Assembly (NCBI GenBank): GCA_030549175.1
Contig: JAUKUA010000001.1
Span: 7,998,001-8,062,000, forward strand
Direction: 5' to 3'
Source of the DNA: Lasiosphaeris hirsuta
Lineage: Eukaryota > Ascomycota > Sordariomycetes > Sordariales > Lasiosphaeriaceae
DNA: 64,000 nt
Shown: positions 51,907 to 61,919 of the stretch, piece after piece
Numbering within the stretch: the stretch's first letter is position 1
Layout of the letters: every line of letters starts with the position of its first letter
Notes under the pieces: generated by a model
Told to the model about the DNA's origin: nothing
Database searches by the model: none
Seen by the model: the letters and a program-made list of their open reading frames with translations, nothing else
Position numbers and translations under genes: made by a program

Positions 51907-52573
51907 CCACCACCACCACCAACAACCGCGCCCCTCGTCTTCATCGCTGCCGCCGCGTTCCTCCATCGCCTCGTCGTCGGCCCTGACCCCGCCCGAGGAC
52001 CCCTCGCTGCACACTCGCAAGCGCTTCCAGGGTCCCGATGCTAACAACTCGGGCAACCCCGCCACCCAGCAGCAAGAGAAGCGGCGGCGCACGACCAACG
52101 CGAACGCCGCCCATGCCCACGCTCACGCCCACGCCCACGCGGCCAGCGCCACCGCACCGTCGAGCTACCTGGACCTGACGCAGCCGGGCCCGGGCAGCGT
52201 ATCGAGCAGCAGCATACCGCCCATCCCCCCGCTGACGCTCCCCGGCAACATCAACGGGACCGCCGGCTCCGCTACCGCCGGTGCTTCCGGCGCGGGCGCG
52301 GCGGTGCTGTCGTCGGTGGCGGGTGCGGGTGCGGACGGGGTCATGGTGCTGGCCGAGGCGATCCGCGCGGCGCGGGCGCGGCCCGGCTGGTCGGAGCAGG
52401 CGGTTGATATTTTCTTTCGCGACTTTTGCGACGAGGACATGGACTTGCAGCTCAAGATCGCCGAGAAGGCGCTGACGGACGAGAACAAGGCCATGGTCTT
52501 CTGCAAGATGCCTGACGTGCTCCGCAAGCACTGGGTCCGCCGGCTACGAGAGGTGCATAATCGGATGGGGTGA
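51117..52573 (+). CDS. Myb/SANT-like DNA-binding protein with polyQ tract
   Basis: Exon 1 is 51117-51485; the intron has donor GTACGC and acceptor TATAG; exon 2 is 51551-52573. The product has 463 residues. Residues about 20-145 form a Myb/SANT-like domain of the plant/fungal and Harbinger-related type: RFSWTAAYEASFFRSLCESV, FKQEAWDRAIKALIHEHSAY, NARKKFRLWRGLREDPEFRY, WKRHIEKEPLSRSLKGR, EYYEVLFPDV. The middle is low complexity: a glutamine run followed by histidines (51863-51922), serine/proline stretches, a basic KRRRTTN motif that may be a nuclear signal, and alternating His-Ala. The C-terminus (about 365-463) is again folded and conserved-looking (ARPGWSEQAVDIFFRDFCDE; LQLKIAEKALTDENKAMVFC). 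It is probably a nuclear transcription regulator. The frame is intact. Confidence 0.82.
51863..51922 (+). repeat. CAA/CAG run passing into a CAC run (polyQ-polyH)
   Basis: In frame with the Myb-like gene, about fourteen Gln codons (mainly CAG) are followed by five His codons. Slippage could vary its length between strains. Confidence 0.9.
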
Positions 52574-53806
52574 GTTTTCTTTCTGTCGGATGGTAGGGGA
52601 GAAAAGGATGAAGGGAGGAGGGGTGAGGGGAGGGGTGAAAAGGATGGGATGAGTGTTACGAAATGGGATTTTTTTGGGATTTTTTCACGAGGATATGGCA
52701 ATGTGGAATGGGTTTCCTTTCTCTCTGTTTCTTTTTTCTCTGGGATGTTATGTTTCTGGGGGTTTGGGTTTCTGGATTTTGTTGGGGGGGGGGGGGCCTG
52801 GGCAAGGCTTTTCACATTGGGCGTGTCTACGGGTTTGGTTTCGGTTTGGCGTGTGATGGATTCTACGGCTTTGATTCCCACGGGTTTTTCGTCTTTTATG
52901 TTTTATCTGACTTGGCTTGCGAGTTGTCTATCGTGATATCACTGGGAGGGTACATTTACGGAAGCTGTTGGAGAGGGACCTGCGGTTTTTTATGTCCCCT
53001 TGAGAGCCGGGTGCGAGCGTGCAGTCGGACAGGACGGGGCTTTGAAGATACCCAGTCCGATATTGTTTCAATCCTTCGGCCTAGAGCCGTGACGCGCTCC
53101 TCCCCTGTATTCATAGCGTGCGTCTTAGGTATGAGTTGATGAGCTTATTCCACCCGGGCTGGGTATGAACCTAGCTGGGTAATTGATATCCATGCATGAC
53201 GACCCCTGTTGACTCTTGCTTCTGGGCTTGGTTTGGACAGCCAATCAGGTTATGGGCGATGCTGGGATGCCGTTGGACCCCAAGGACCCGGCACAGCAGG
53301 ATCGGCACAGCATATTCCGGGCAATATGGCTTTTACATCATGAGCAAGTATTGTCTGCGAGAGTGTGGCAGCTGCAGGTGATGATTGTGATGTCCCGCAG
53401 TGTGTTCCATGCCTTATCGAATACCAGTACGTACATACAACTTGCTGGCACGAGAGGGGGGCAAGGGGGGTCCAGCATCTAGTTTCACTAACAGGTCACG
53501 GGAACTAGACGGCTCTGCAAGGACAGTGAATTCCTATGTACCTAGTAGGTAGGCGGACGTGTGTATGCAAAAAAAAAAAAGAGAGCAACAACCCCTTCCC
53601 CTGAGCCACACTACTCCCTCCCGCCTACCTCCCTCGGTAGGATACTTCAACACATCTCGAGAAAAGAACTGAAGTCGCAAATAGCCGAGCCCACGCAGCG
53701 CCGTCAACTAAACCCTTCGTATTAGAAAACGGTCACGGCGACGGTCAAGACGGGAATGCGGCGAGAGGGGAGGGGAGAGCCGTACCTGGTCGTGAGAAGA
53801 CGGGGT
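52574..53806. other. Convergent intergenic stretch
   Basis: This is the 3' flank of the Myb-like gene and, further right, of the metallothionein. T- and G-rich DNA at 52600-52930 includes a 13-base G run at 52784-52796, and an A run lies at 53569-53580. No gene is supported. Confidence 0.45.
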
Positions 53807-53875
53807 TTACTTGGAGTGGGTGGAGCAGCCGGCGCAGGAGCAGCTGGAGCCGCACGAGCAAGAGTCACCGCACAT
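53807..53875 (-). CDS. 22-residue copper-type metallothionein
   Basis: A 69-base frame (ATG at 53875-53873, TAA at 53809-53807) encodes 22 residues starting MCGDSCSCGSSCSCAGC and ending STHSK. Six cysteines at 2, 6, 8, 12, 14 and 17 give C-x3-C-x-C-x3-C-x-C-x2-C. Length and spacing closely resemble the very small ascomycete metallothioneins (the Neurospora copper metallothionein and the 22-residue Magnaporthe MMT1). Such proteins bind Cu(I) or Zn through thiolates in the cytoplasm or, for MMT1, at the cell wall, and protect against metals and oxidants. There is no aromatic residue and no intron in the coding part; a GTACGG directly after a CCAG (about 53785) may be a splice site in the 3' untranslated part. 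No other frame here is compelling. The short length means chance cannot be excluded, but the Cys pattern is distinctive. Confidence 0.85.
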   Translation of the reverse strand: MCGDSCSCGSSCSCAGCSTHSK

Positions 53876-54203
53876 TCTGAAGGTTGTTTTTGGGGGTTGG
53901 GGGATTTGTTGGGGTTTTGAAAGGGTCGGTATTGTAGTTTGCAAATTTTGTGTATCTTTGGATCTTTGCAAGGAGGCAAAAGGCAAGGGGTTTGCGGGCG
54001 GCGCGAGGGAGCTATTTATTCATCTAAAGCTCCATATCTATCGGGCGCCAAGCACCCTCCGCAGCCAGCGCGCCTGGCAGGAGAACCCTTTCCCCTCACA
54101 CCACCACCACCCGACATGGGACCGACCTCTGCTGAGCTTTCGTCACTCCTCGCTGATGACATGCAGTCGCCCCGACAGGGTGAGCACACATGAACGAACG
54201 CAC

Positions 54204-54244
54204 GGGGGAGGGAGGGAGGGAGGGAGGGAGGGGGGGGGGGGGGG
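54204..54244 (+). repeat. G-quadruplex-capable GGGA repeat and poly-G run
   Basis: Six or so GGGA units pass into an uninterrupted G run of more than a dozen bases, about 330 bp upstream of the metallothionein start. Confidence 0.8.
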
Positions 54245-54536
54245 CGACAGAGCAATGGAAGCGAAGCTACGGTACGGGCGAGCCAATGGCCGGGTCAGTG
54301 TGCTCACTAGATGCGCAGCCCCCAGTGAGCGCATTTTGCGGGTGGAGGTGTGGGGACCCACCTTCTGGTTCCCCCCCACCCCCTCAATTGGGCAGGCGTT
54401 GCAGGCGAGAAGCTGGCCGACTCGATGATTTGCCGGGGGCCTACCACCACCAGACTTGTCCCATTGCTCTCCTGGCATTGGTTGGCATTGGTTGGCTGGC
54501 TGGCCGCGCCGGTGATAGGCCCGATCCATTCGGGGC

Positions 54537-54553
54537 GGGGGGGGGGGGGGGGG
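54537..54553 (+). repeat. 17-base poly-G run
   Basis: Seventeen G in a row, followed by GGA/GGC-rich DNA, in a non-coding stretch. Confidence 0.85.
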
Positions 54554-55528
54554 AGGAGGAGGCTAGCAAGCTAGGTAGCAGCTCCCACATCACAAGCGGC
54601 GACGCGAAACGGGTTCGTTTGCTTTTTCTGCGGTGGATGTGGTGCGTGCTGTGTCGATCAGCGAGCACCCGACGGCGGGCATCGCCAAGAGGCTGCCTGG
54701 AGGGTCAAGGGAGGGTGGAGGGGTGACACGACAGGTCGTTCCCGATAGCGGCAGCGTTAGGTAATGAGATCATCAGACTCGCCCGTCATGCGGTTTTGGC
54801 TGCCAAGTTTGATATTGGTGATGCACTCAACGTCGAGCCGACCCAACCGACCCGGCCGGAGTGGGCGTGCCGTGGTATGACAGGACTAATATCCAGAGCG
54901 TGTGGGGAGCGCAGGGCCAGGAACGCAACGTGGCGGGCGGGGCCCTTGTCTGACCGAACGGCCTCGGAGGTGTTGATATCGATATATCGGAAAAAAGCCT
55001 GACCCCGCGGTCCTGGCCTTGCCAATGATAAAGAAGGTGACCACCCTGAACAAGGCGTCCTGGCTTGCTTTTTTCTGCACGCCCAGCCAAAGCCGAACCA
55101 CCGAGAACTCTAGACTCCTCTCTGGCGGGTTGGATCGGGATAGCGCCCACGGCCTATAATAATAGCTCGCTGCCCCATAGGACCGAAGGCTGCAAAGGGA
55201 TAGCTGCATATGTTGGCACGGGATGTTGGGCAGAATTGGTTGGTTCTAGAACCTGGCGAACGAAGCCTGTTAGTTGAGGGAGGTGGCGGACCGCGGGTTC
55301 CAAGCAGCTCCCAAGCCTGCATGCAGATGCCTGGTGATGTAATGAATGAAGTAAATTCTATTGATATTACAGGCTTCTCGCTCAACAGCATTACTTTGGC
55401 GCTCCCCCACGGCAACGTAGAAAAGTATGAACTCGTTCCTTTTCAGCCGTATCCCGAGGAACCAAGCCAGACCGATACCCCATACTCCTTGCTCCGAAGG
55501 GCGGCAGATTCAACCAGGCTGGTTCAAG

Positions 55529-56684
55529 TTAGAGGTTTTGGGTGACCCCGGGATGTATCTTTTCCAGTTTGACCATTAGCTCGCGCCAAAGCTTCGCCTG
55601 GACCTGCCGGCCTTCTTCGCTCTTGACATAATCCGAGGGACTAATAATAACACAACTGTCAGCTGATTTCTTGAGCGATGGTTTATTCATAGCAGAGAGG
55701 GAGGGAGAGAGTGAGGGAACACACTCGGCAACCTTGCAATCACCCAGATACTGGCCGTGGGTCTCCTCGCCGCCCTCGGCACCGTGGACCAACGTGCGGC
55801 CACCCTCATCGGCAGTGCGGGACATGGTGACGCGCAAAAGCTTCATGTACAACTCCATCATGGCGCCGGCATGGCGCATGATCTGGGTGTTGACAAAGCC
55901 TGGGTTGATGATGGAGGTGATGACCTTGCCGGGCTTCTTGGGCTCGGATGCCGTCAACTGCTTGGCGAACTCGCGCATGATTTGGAGCTGGATGAGCTTG
56001 GAGACAAAGTACCTTAAAATGGGTAATCGAGCGTGTTAGCTGACCAATCATGGTGTGGTGATGGGTTTGGAATTATTACCTCTCAGAGGACTTCATCCTC
56101 GCCCCCTCCTCCACATTCAGACCTTCAAAGATGTTGGTGGCATTCCTCTCGGGGAACTCGGTCATGAAGTGGGTGAAGGAGCCGGTGAAGGTGAGAACAG
56201 ACGGCTTGCCCGTCACAATAGCCGTCTCGCGCAGCTTCGGTAGGACCAGGAGGGCGAGCAACATGTGGCTGACGACGTTGACAGTGATGTGGGACTCGTT
56301 ATCCTCGGCCATCTCAAAGCTATCCCTCAGGACGCCGGCGTTGGCAATAATCACATCGATCCGTGGCAGGGCGAGAGTACGGCGGGCAAAAGCCTCGACG
56401 GATTGGTAATAGCAGAGGTCAAGCTCCCAGAACTCGGCGACACCTGTGCGTTTGGTTGTGGCCTCGATGTCGGCGATGGCTGCGAGGCCCTTTTCTTGGG
56501 AGCGGCAAGCAATAATGACCTTGGCGGCGTCGTGGAGGACAAAGTGACGCGCCGCTTCGAGGCCCATGCCCACATTGGACCCGGTGACGATGATGGTCTG
56601 GCCTGTCCACTTGCGGGTCGACACGGGCAGTGTGACGCACAGCTGCCCCTTGAGGTAGTCTTTCACTGCGCGTATGGGTGCCAT
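55529..56684 (-). CDS. Short-chain dehydrogenase/reductase, three exons
   Basis: Exons are 56684-56080, 56012-55725 and 55640-55529, giving 334 residues. The start MAPIRAVKDYLKGQL is typical for this fungal branch. A much longer upstream open frame (to 57068) lacks similarity and was not used. The Rossmann motif TGSNVGMG is at 34-41, the NAG motif appears in VIIANAGVLRDSF, the catalytic Ser region is VLTFTGSFTHFM, and the catalytic Tyr-Lys pair is YFVSK, split by intron 1 just before Tyr. IINPGFVNTQIMRHAG follows. The last join reads GDCKVADPSDYVKSEEG, which fits relatives better than leaving the intron in (donor GTGTGT, acceptor TTAG). It is an NAD(P)-dependent oxidoreductase; the substrate is unknown. 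Relatives often sit in secondary-metabolite or detoxification contexts, which is not evident here. Confidence 0.88.
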
Positions 56685-58440
56685 TTTGGGGGATCTGGTG
56701 GGTTGTTGATTTGAACCTGAAGCGAAGTTATTAATTCTCGACAAGTTGAACCCCAAAAAAAAGAATGTGGTCAAGGTGGGCGGTAGGCGGTAGGCTGTAG
56801 TAGGTGATGGTGCTGATGCGAGAGTTAATGGAACAATTTGGGACAAGAACGGAGGCATGTTGTCGAGCTTATATGCGGACAGACTGGCGGCATGTTGCTT
56901 CAAGAAACTGTAGATTTGATGCAATCGTGAATTCGCCGTCGGCCGTTGACCCTGGTTGCAGCCGGGGTTCGGGGCGTCTGCCGAGAACAAGGGGCGGGCA
57001 GACACGGCAGGGCCGCAGGTGCCAAAACATGGGATCAACACGGACCACAAAGATTTGCCGCCCCGCAATTGGCCAAATCCTATGTGCCCAGCTGGCCATC
57101 AACCCGAATCCCGTGTCGCCAATGCCTCTTTCCCCTTCTCTGCTCCAAAGCCGCTCCGGTGCTGCCTCAATGCCGTCGGCGTCGTCACGCCGCTTAGCTG
57201 CGCTTACCTCGTCCTTTTCCTAGAGGGAATCGCAAGAATCTGGGTCGGTTCAACAACGGCCCCGACTAGTAATCCGGCGACGCCATTGCGCGTATCTGCT
57301 TGTCGTCCGAGTCAATTGAAGCTGGGAGTCTGCTAAGCGGATTCTAGTCTAATTCTGCCTGCGCGCCCATTTTCAGCGTACATTCTAACCCCCCTGGTTG
57401 GTTTGTTAGCGCGGAACACTCTCACCACACTAAGAGAGGGACATAGCTTTTCGTACATTTCTTTTTCCGATTTCCTTTATCGGTGCTTTTTGCCAGACTT
57501 TCCTTCGTGACAGACCTCTATAAAAAAAAGAGGTCCTCCAATTATAGATAGGGTAGTTTAATATAAGCATACGATTTTCCTACCAAGTGAGGCCCAATTG
57601 TGATTCTTAGCCATGAACTCTACTGTGGATTCTTCTATGTATTCTTAATAATGATACCCCTTGGTGCCTTTTTCTTCTACTTGCTCTGCACCTTGTGGTT
57701 TGAACCTTACCTCCTACCTTCGATCGCAGGAAGGCTAGCTATCCCGTTGGCTGTGATGCAGCTTTTGGGCCCCTGGGCTGTTTTTATTCTTCTTTTGTGT
57801 TTGCTGTCGCCCATCGCCAGTTCAGGGCGTGTTCCAGAATGCTAGTAACGGCATACTTGCTCGCCAATAAGCAAAAGGTAGAAGAGTTGTTCCAGGACTA
57901 CCATTTCGGCCACGTCCCAAAAAAGTGTTGGGACATTTTACACTTGCTTCTCTCCACACACACACTAAATTCCGACCATTGATATCTGTCACATAACTAC
58001 AGTAGGTATGGCACACGCCCTAGCCACAGCTGTGGTAAGGAGCCTACCTCCTTGGCACAGCTCTCTCTTTTATATATATTCGGTGCTCACGCACCTCGCT
58101 CTCTTTGCTAAAGGGGAGCACACCTTCTACATCCTCAATTAAAACAAACCACTCTTTTGAGCCACTGCTCCGCCCCAGATATGTCATAATACCCAAGTAT
58201 TATTCCAAGCCACGCTAAGCAAGCCTTCACAGAGAGAGCTGCCTTGGGGCAAAACGTAGCTGCGGTATACGGTATTGAAGTTGTTAGTTGTCAGACACAA
58301 GACGTGAACACCACGTAAATGCAAGTTGCAAGGTCACAAACCTTGGCGCTGACCAGCTTTATCTCGCGCTTCACTAGGTTCGGAAAAATAACTGGCCAAA
58401 GGCTTTCGGCGGCATATGCTAGATCTCCAAATTCCTCTTC
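56685..58440. other. Intergenic stretch
   Basis: The left part is the promoter of the dehydrogenase gene. A perfect inverted repeat (GACCTCTATAAAAAAAAGAG then GTC) lies at 57510-57532. The region 57400-58150 is T/A-rich. An 81-residue hydrophobic frame (57600-57845, +) has no family support. Confidence 0.4.
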
Positions 58441-58449
58441 GTTTTCTGG

Positions 58450-59420
58450 ACTCTAGATCGACCAGTCAGGGACCCGGTTGGGAATGACGTGACTGCTTTT
58501 GAAACCAATGGAGCGCATCAGGACAGCCATGAGGCCATTAATCGACGCAGCCAGCACAGTGATGTTGGAGTAGGCCTCGAAAACGGCTTTATTATAGTTG
58601 GTAACGCAGCCCAACCGGTTGGTAAAGCGAATCATGTTGAAGGCGGCGGCGGCATTGCCCCGCGCAGCGGTCGCCTCGCTATCCCTGGCCATGTCGAGAA
58701 GACTGAGGAGGTCTTGGGGACCTCGGAGTGCACTAGGTCAAATATGACGACCTGGGGCATGGTCATTCTGACGTTGACCAAGGGCATGTAGGTAGTAGCA
58801 TCGGACAGCAGTTTCAGGACTAGATAGGTACCTTAGGTTGTGGAGGTGTTTCCATGGAGTCACGTGCTGGCAACAGAACCGGGGCGTCCGTCGCCAAGAC
58901 CAGTACCTCCTGGAGAATCCAGATGGGGGAAAGTATCGCCTGGCAAGCCGATCGTCGATAGCTTGTTTTGCAATCGCCCACTTTGCGATGGTAGGTTTGT
59001 CGGCGGTATTGTAAGTAGACGTGGCCACAGAAATCAGCGAGGTCGTACCGCCCCTTATTAGCGAACTCGTTGGACGTCTGGCCGGGGGGGAAGAATGAGC
59101 ACGCGCTTGGCCCGGGATTATATCTCGAGCATGGGAAAAACAAGTTTCCTTTACTCGTTGATATCGTTCTGGTTGGTGCATATGACGTCGATCCAAACCG
59201 TCCTGGCTTATCGACTAGAAGGCAGACGCAGTGCAGAGCGGCTTTACAGGTGGCAGTAACGCTGAGGGGAGCGTTGTCGATGAAGACGACGTGGCTCCCA
59301 CAGCCGTCGCCCGACTCGTCAGCCCATGTTTTCGAGATGGCCTCATATCCGAGATTCTGGTTGACTTGGTGATGAATGAGGGTGCAGTTGATATCGTCCT
59401 CGTCTTGGAGTGGAGCCTGG
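58450..59420 (-). pseudogene. Dead HET-domain gene
   Basis: On the minus strand, family blocks appear in order. FIDNAPLSVTATCKAALH (about 59320) is followed in another frame by WIDVICTNQNDINE (from 59195), a TAA stop, then FPMLEI, a second TAA stop, and SRAKRVLILPP. After a further shift come WILQEVLVLATDAPVLL (near 58920-58870) and, at 58690-58450, VTNYNKAVFEAYSNITVLAA and SSHVIPNRVPDWSI. The WID..C.NQ.DI.E and WILQEV motifs identify the HET domain of fungal heterokaryon-incompatibility proteins, which trigger cell death on fusion with non-self. At least two in-frame stops and several shifts make it non-functional. Confidence 0.72.
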
Positions 59421-60092
59421 CTAGGCTAGCAGCAAGCGGGGCTCGGTTTTCTGCTACTAGAGTCTTGTATGGAAAGACGGATGAAGTAGCTAATCGGTAG
59501 CTTGCTTAGGTTGATAGGTGATAAGTCGCCGGATTACTAAGATTTACGCCGAGCATTTAAAGATCGGGAGACCTCGGCATTTGTGAGTAGGTCGTGCTCG
59601 TCCTATATATGTTCGGGATGATGATTTCATCCCAGTCCCCTCGTTCCCGGGGTTGATCCGCCAAGTCGTCGTCATCCGTAGCGCTAGTGGTTTTGGCCTG
59701 CGTTGTTTTTGCTATCTCTTCTAGAGCATCAGTTGTGGAAAGGATAAGTAAGGCTCGATTCAACAGGCCGGCGCCACTTTTTCTAGGCAGGAACCCCTTG
59801 TTTCGAGGTGTTGAAGTAACTGGCCAATTGTTGCACAGGGTGCCCTGTGGTGTGCGCTGGACCAAAGGGCTGTGTGACTGACGTACAAAAAGACGGGAGA
59901 GACGGTCAACGCAAGCCCCGAGTTCCCCACGATGGAATAAGTAGCCTTCACACATTTAAAGATGCCTGCACCTTCTCCCAGCATGCCCCCAAAGATCCAA
60001 ATTTTCGCTTCCAAAACACATAAAAGAAAAAGACAAACACATTTGAAATAGGATTCAGATAGCGTTGTGTGTTGCGCGTTTTCCGAGATTGA
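59421..60092. other. Intergenic stretch
   Basis: No gene is supported. It holds the 5' flank of the HET relic and the 3' flank of the beta-lactamase-like gene; the frame at 59557-59955 (-) is without domain. Confidence 0.4.
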
Positions 60093-61919
60093 TCAGAGTC
60101 CATCGTGAGTCCATCGTAGAGGCTCCTTTTCAGGTTCGGTAGATACCTTGCTATTGGGAGGGTAGGGGTCGTGCTTCCGCATCGAGGGACTCTCCTTAGA
60201 CTTGGTGAATACCTCGCCGTCGGGAACGTCAGGGTCGTGCTTCCACCGGAGCGTGTGGTTTTGATCCATGTCGACGGCAAAGTAGAAGAGATACGTTGCA
60301 ATATCCAGGTCCGGCCACCTGCCCTTCTTTCGGGACTGGGCCTCGGTCAGGAGCCAGCTGAAGGTGTCGACTCCGTAGGGTTCGAGCTTGTGATACTGGC
60401 TAGACCGCCCCTGGAAGCAGAAGCTCAGGCTGTTGTTCTCATACAGGACCTTGATGTAGAAGTTGCGTGGCTTGTTATAGTAGCAGCCAGCCAAGTCGGA
60501 GACGGGTCGTGTGAGCCTTGGTTCCCTGGCCCTGCCGGCTTCGAAGTCCCTGAGTAGGGTTTTCCACATGCGGTCGTAGCGTGCGGCGCTCTTCCTCGCC
60601 AAGGAGACGTAGTCGTTCCGGGTGACGGATGGACAACCTAGCATCCTCTCTACGGCGAGCTGGCCGATCCAGTCGGCTGCGTCGTTTTTGGGGATCGAGT
60701 TGACGAGAACGACGATGATGGTCCCGTCCTCGGGCAGAATGTAAACAGAGCTGAAGAAGCCAACCAAGCTGCCGTTGTGGTACCATACCGTCGGGCCTCT
60801 CTGTTTCCCATCTCCGACACTTCGCTCGCATCCACGACCTACAAGTGGCATTTGATCAACAAACATGGCGTTGGTGCCAATGCTCCCGAGGGGTGCGGGG
60901 AGCTCGGCGATAGCCCAACCAGCGCCGTACCATTGTCCATCTTGGTCCTGATTGAGAGGGATCTGCGGTTCGAAGAGACTCTTCAAAACCGCGGGAGGAG
61001 GTAGCCCCCTGGCTCGGGCGGCGCTGCCTGTTTTATCTTGGCGCGCGCTGAGGATGGCGCTGTAAAAGGTGAGAAGATCCCTCGTGGTGCTCTTGATGCC
61101 GTTTGAGCCCTGCTGAGAAGTCCCCGCCGCGATCACGGGTCGCCCAACATTCGTCAACTCGCCCGTCGGACCAGGCATGTAGCCCCAGGCGTAGTTTGTG
61201 CGCCGCGTGGGGACTTCCGTCGTCGTGTCGTGCAGCTTCAGAGGCTTGATGATACGCTCCTCGACAAACTCTCCCCATGAAAGCCCCGACGCCTGCTTGA
61301 TAACATGGGCAAGGATGTCATAGCCAAAGTTGTTGTAAAGCCACTGCTTTCCCAATGGATGAACCGTTTCCAGATACGACACCATCGATGGTGTGTCGTT
61401 TGCACCCAGCAGTAGCTCGTGTCCATCCTGCTGCCAGAGCGCGTTCTTGCTGGCAAGGCCAGTGCGATGGGAGAGGAAGTCCATGAGAGTGCTGTCGGAA
61501 CTGATGACTTTATCGGCGTGGTGGAAACCAGGGAGGAGGCTGCGCATCGTGCTGTCATAGGAGAGCTTGCCGTCGGAAACCAGGAGGGCGATGGCGAGTG
61601 CAGTGAAGAATTTGGATAAAGACGCGAGGTGGTAGAGTGTGTACTCGTCCGGCGTCTGGCCTTCTTCGTTATCCCGCCTGCCGTAACCGGCAAAGTGAAT
61701 CTCTTTCGTCCTGCCGTCGAGGATGCCGACGGACGCCCCGGCGGCCCCCGAGACACGCAGAATGTCCACAATTGAGGGACTTAGTTCACTCAACAATGTA
61801 CTACCGGTGACGGACTGTACTTTATAAAGACCCAGATGGAGCAGCTTCCGCCATGATCGGGAGACGATTTCACCCAAGCCACAGGTCGCGGCCCACCTTC
61901 TCCCTCTCCTTTTCCCCAT
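60093..61919 (-). CDS. Class C beta-lactamase-like serine hydrolase
   Basis: A single exon of 608 residues. The beta-lactamase/transpeptidase fold spans about 45-430. The active-site motif SxxK is Ser100-Leu-Ser-Lys103 (YHLASLSKFFTALAIA), the second motif YxN is Tyr195-Asn-Asn197 (QWLYNNFGYDIL), and the KTG-equivalent is HNG at 381-383 (VWYHNGSLVGFFSS). All three are intact. Other landmarks are LMDFLSHRTGLASKNALWQQ and GWAIAELPAPLG. In fungi such proteins act as esterases or in polyketide and peptide processing; resistance to beta-lactams is not implied. A C-terminal domain (about 475-560) resembles the lipocalin-like tail of these proteins. The last 45 or so residues are a tandem duplication of a KHDP-containing unit. 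No clear signal peptide is seen. Confidence 0.87.
   Translation of the reverse strand: MGKRRGRRWAATCGLGEIVSRSWRKLLHLGLYKVQSVTGSTLLSELSPSIVDILRVSGAAGASVGILDGRTKEIHFAGYGRRDNEEGQTPDEYTLYHLASLSKFFTALAIALLVSDGKLSYDSTMRSLLPGFHHADKVISSDSTLMDFLSHRTGLASKNALWQQDGHELLLGANDTPSMVSYLETVHPLGKQWLYNNFGYDILAHVIKQASGLSWGEFVEERIIKPLKLHDTTTEVPTRRTNYAWGYMPGPTGELTNVGRPVIAAGTSQQGSNGIKSTTRDLLTFYSAILSARQDKTGSAARARGLPPPAVLKSLFEPQIPLNQDQDGQWYGAGWAIAELPAPLGSIGTNAMFVDQMPLVGRGCERSVGDGKQRGPTVWYHNGSLVGFFSSVYILPEDGTIIVVLVNSIPKNDAADWIGQLAVERMLGCPSVTRNDYVSLARKSAARYDRMWKTLLRDFEAGRAREPRLTRPVSDLAGCYYNKPRNFYIKVLYENNSLSFCFQGRSSQYHKLEPYGVDTFSWLLTEAQSRKKGRWPDLDIATYLFYFAVDMDQNHTLRWKHDPDVPDGEVFTKSKESPSMRKHDPYPPNSKVSTEPEKEPLRWTHDGL
60104..60256 (-). 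repeat. Tandem 66 bp duplication at the end of the beta-lactamase-like gene
   Basis: The encoded units KHDPDVPDGEVFTKSKESPS and KHDPYPPNSKVSTEPEKEPL follow each other at a 22-residue spacing, and a third start (RWTHDGL) closes the protein. The shared GGGTCGTGCTTCC blocks make the duplication visible in the DNA. Confidence 0.7.

Larger units (their letters stand above)
53876..55528. other. Intergenic stretch, promoter of the metallothionein and G-rich runs
   Basis: Next to the metallothionein lies its 5' flank, with an A/T-rich AATAAATAG on the minus strand near 54012-54020 as a possible TATA-like site. Two long G runs lie further up (54204-54244 and 54537-54553). The open frame at 55210-55545 (+) overlaps the 3' end of the dehydrogenase gene and has no domain. 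Confidence 0.45.

Noticed and set aside
55210..55545. A 111-codon frame (+) between the metallothionein and the dehydrogenase
   Set aside because: It overlaps the 3' end of the well-supported dehydrogenase gene, and no family resemblance was seen.
56076..57068. Extension of the dehydrogenase by 128 N-terminal residues to an ATG at 57068
   Set aside because: The added part has no similarity or targeting signal, and MAPIRAVKDY at 56684 is the usual start of this family.
57510..57532. GC-stem hairpin with an A-rich loop resembling a bacterial terminator
   Set aside because: The DNA is eukaryotic and no transcription unit ends here; a short inverted repeat in AT-rich DNA is likely by chance.
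57600..57845. An 81-codon hydrophobic frame (+)
   Set aside because: It lies in T-rich DNA, where hydrophobic codons arise by composition, and has no family or splice support.
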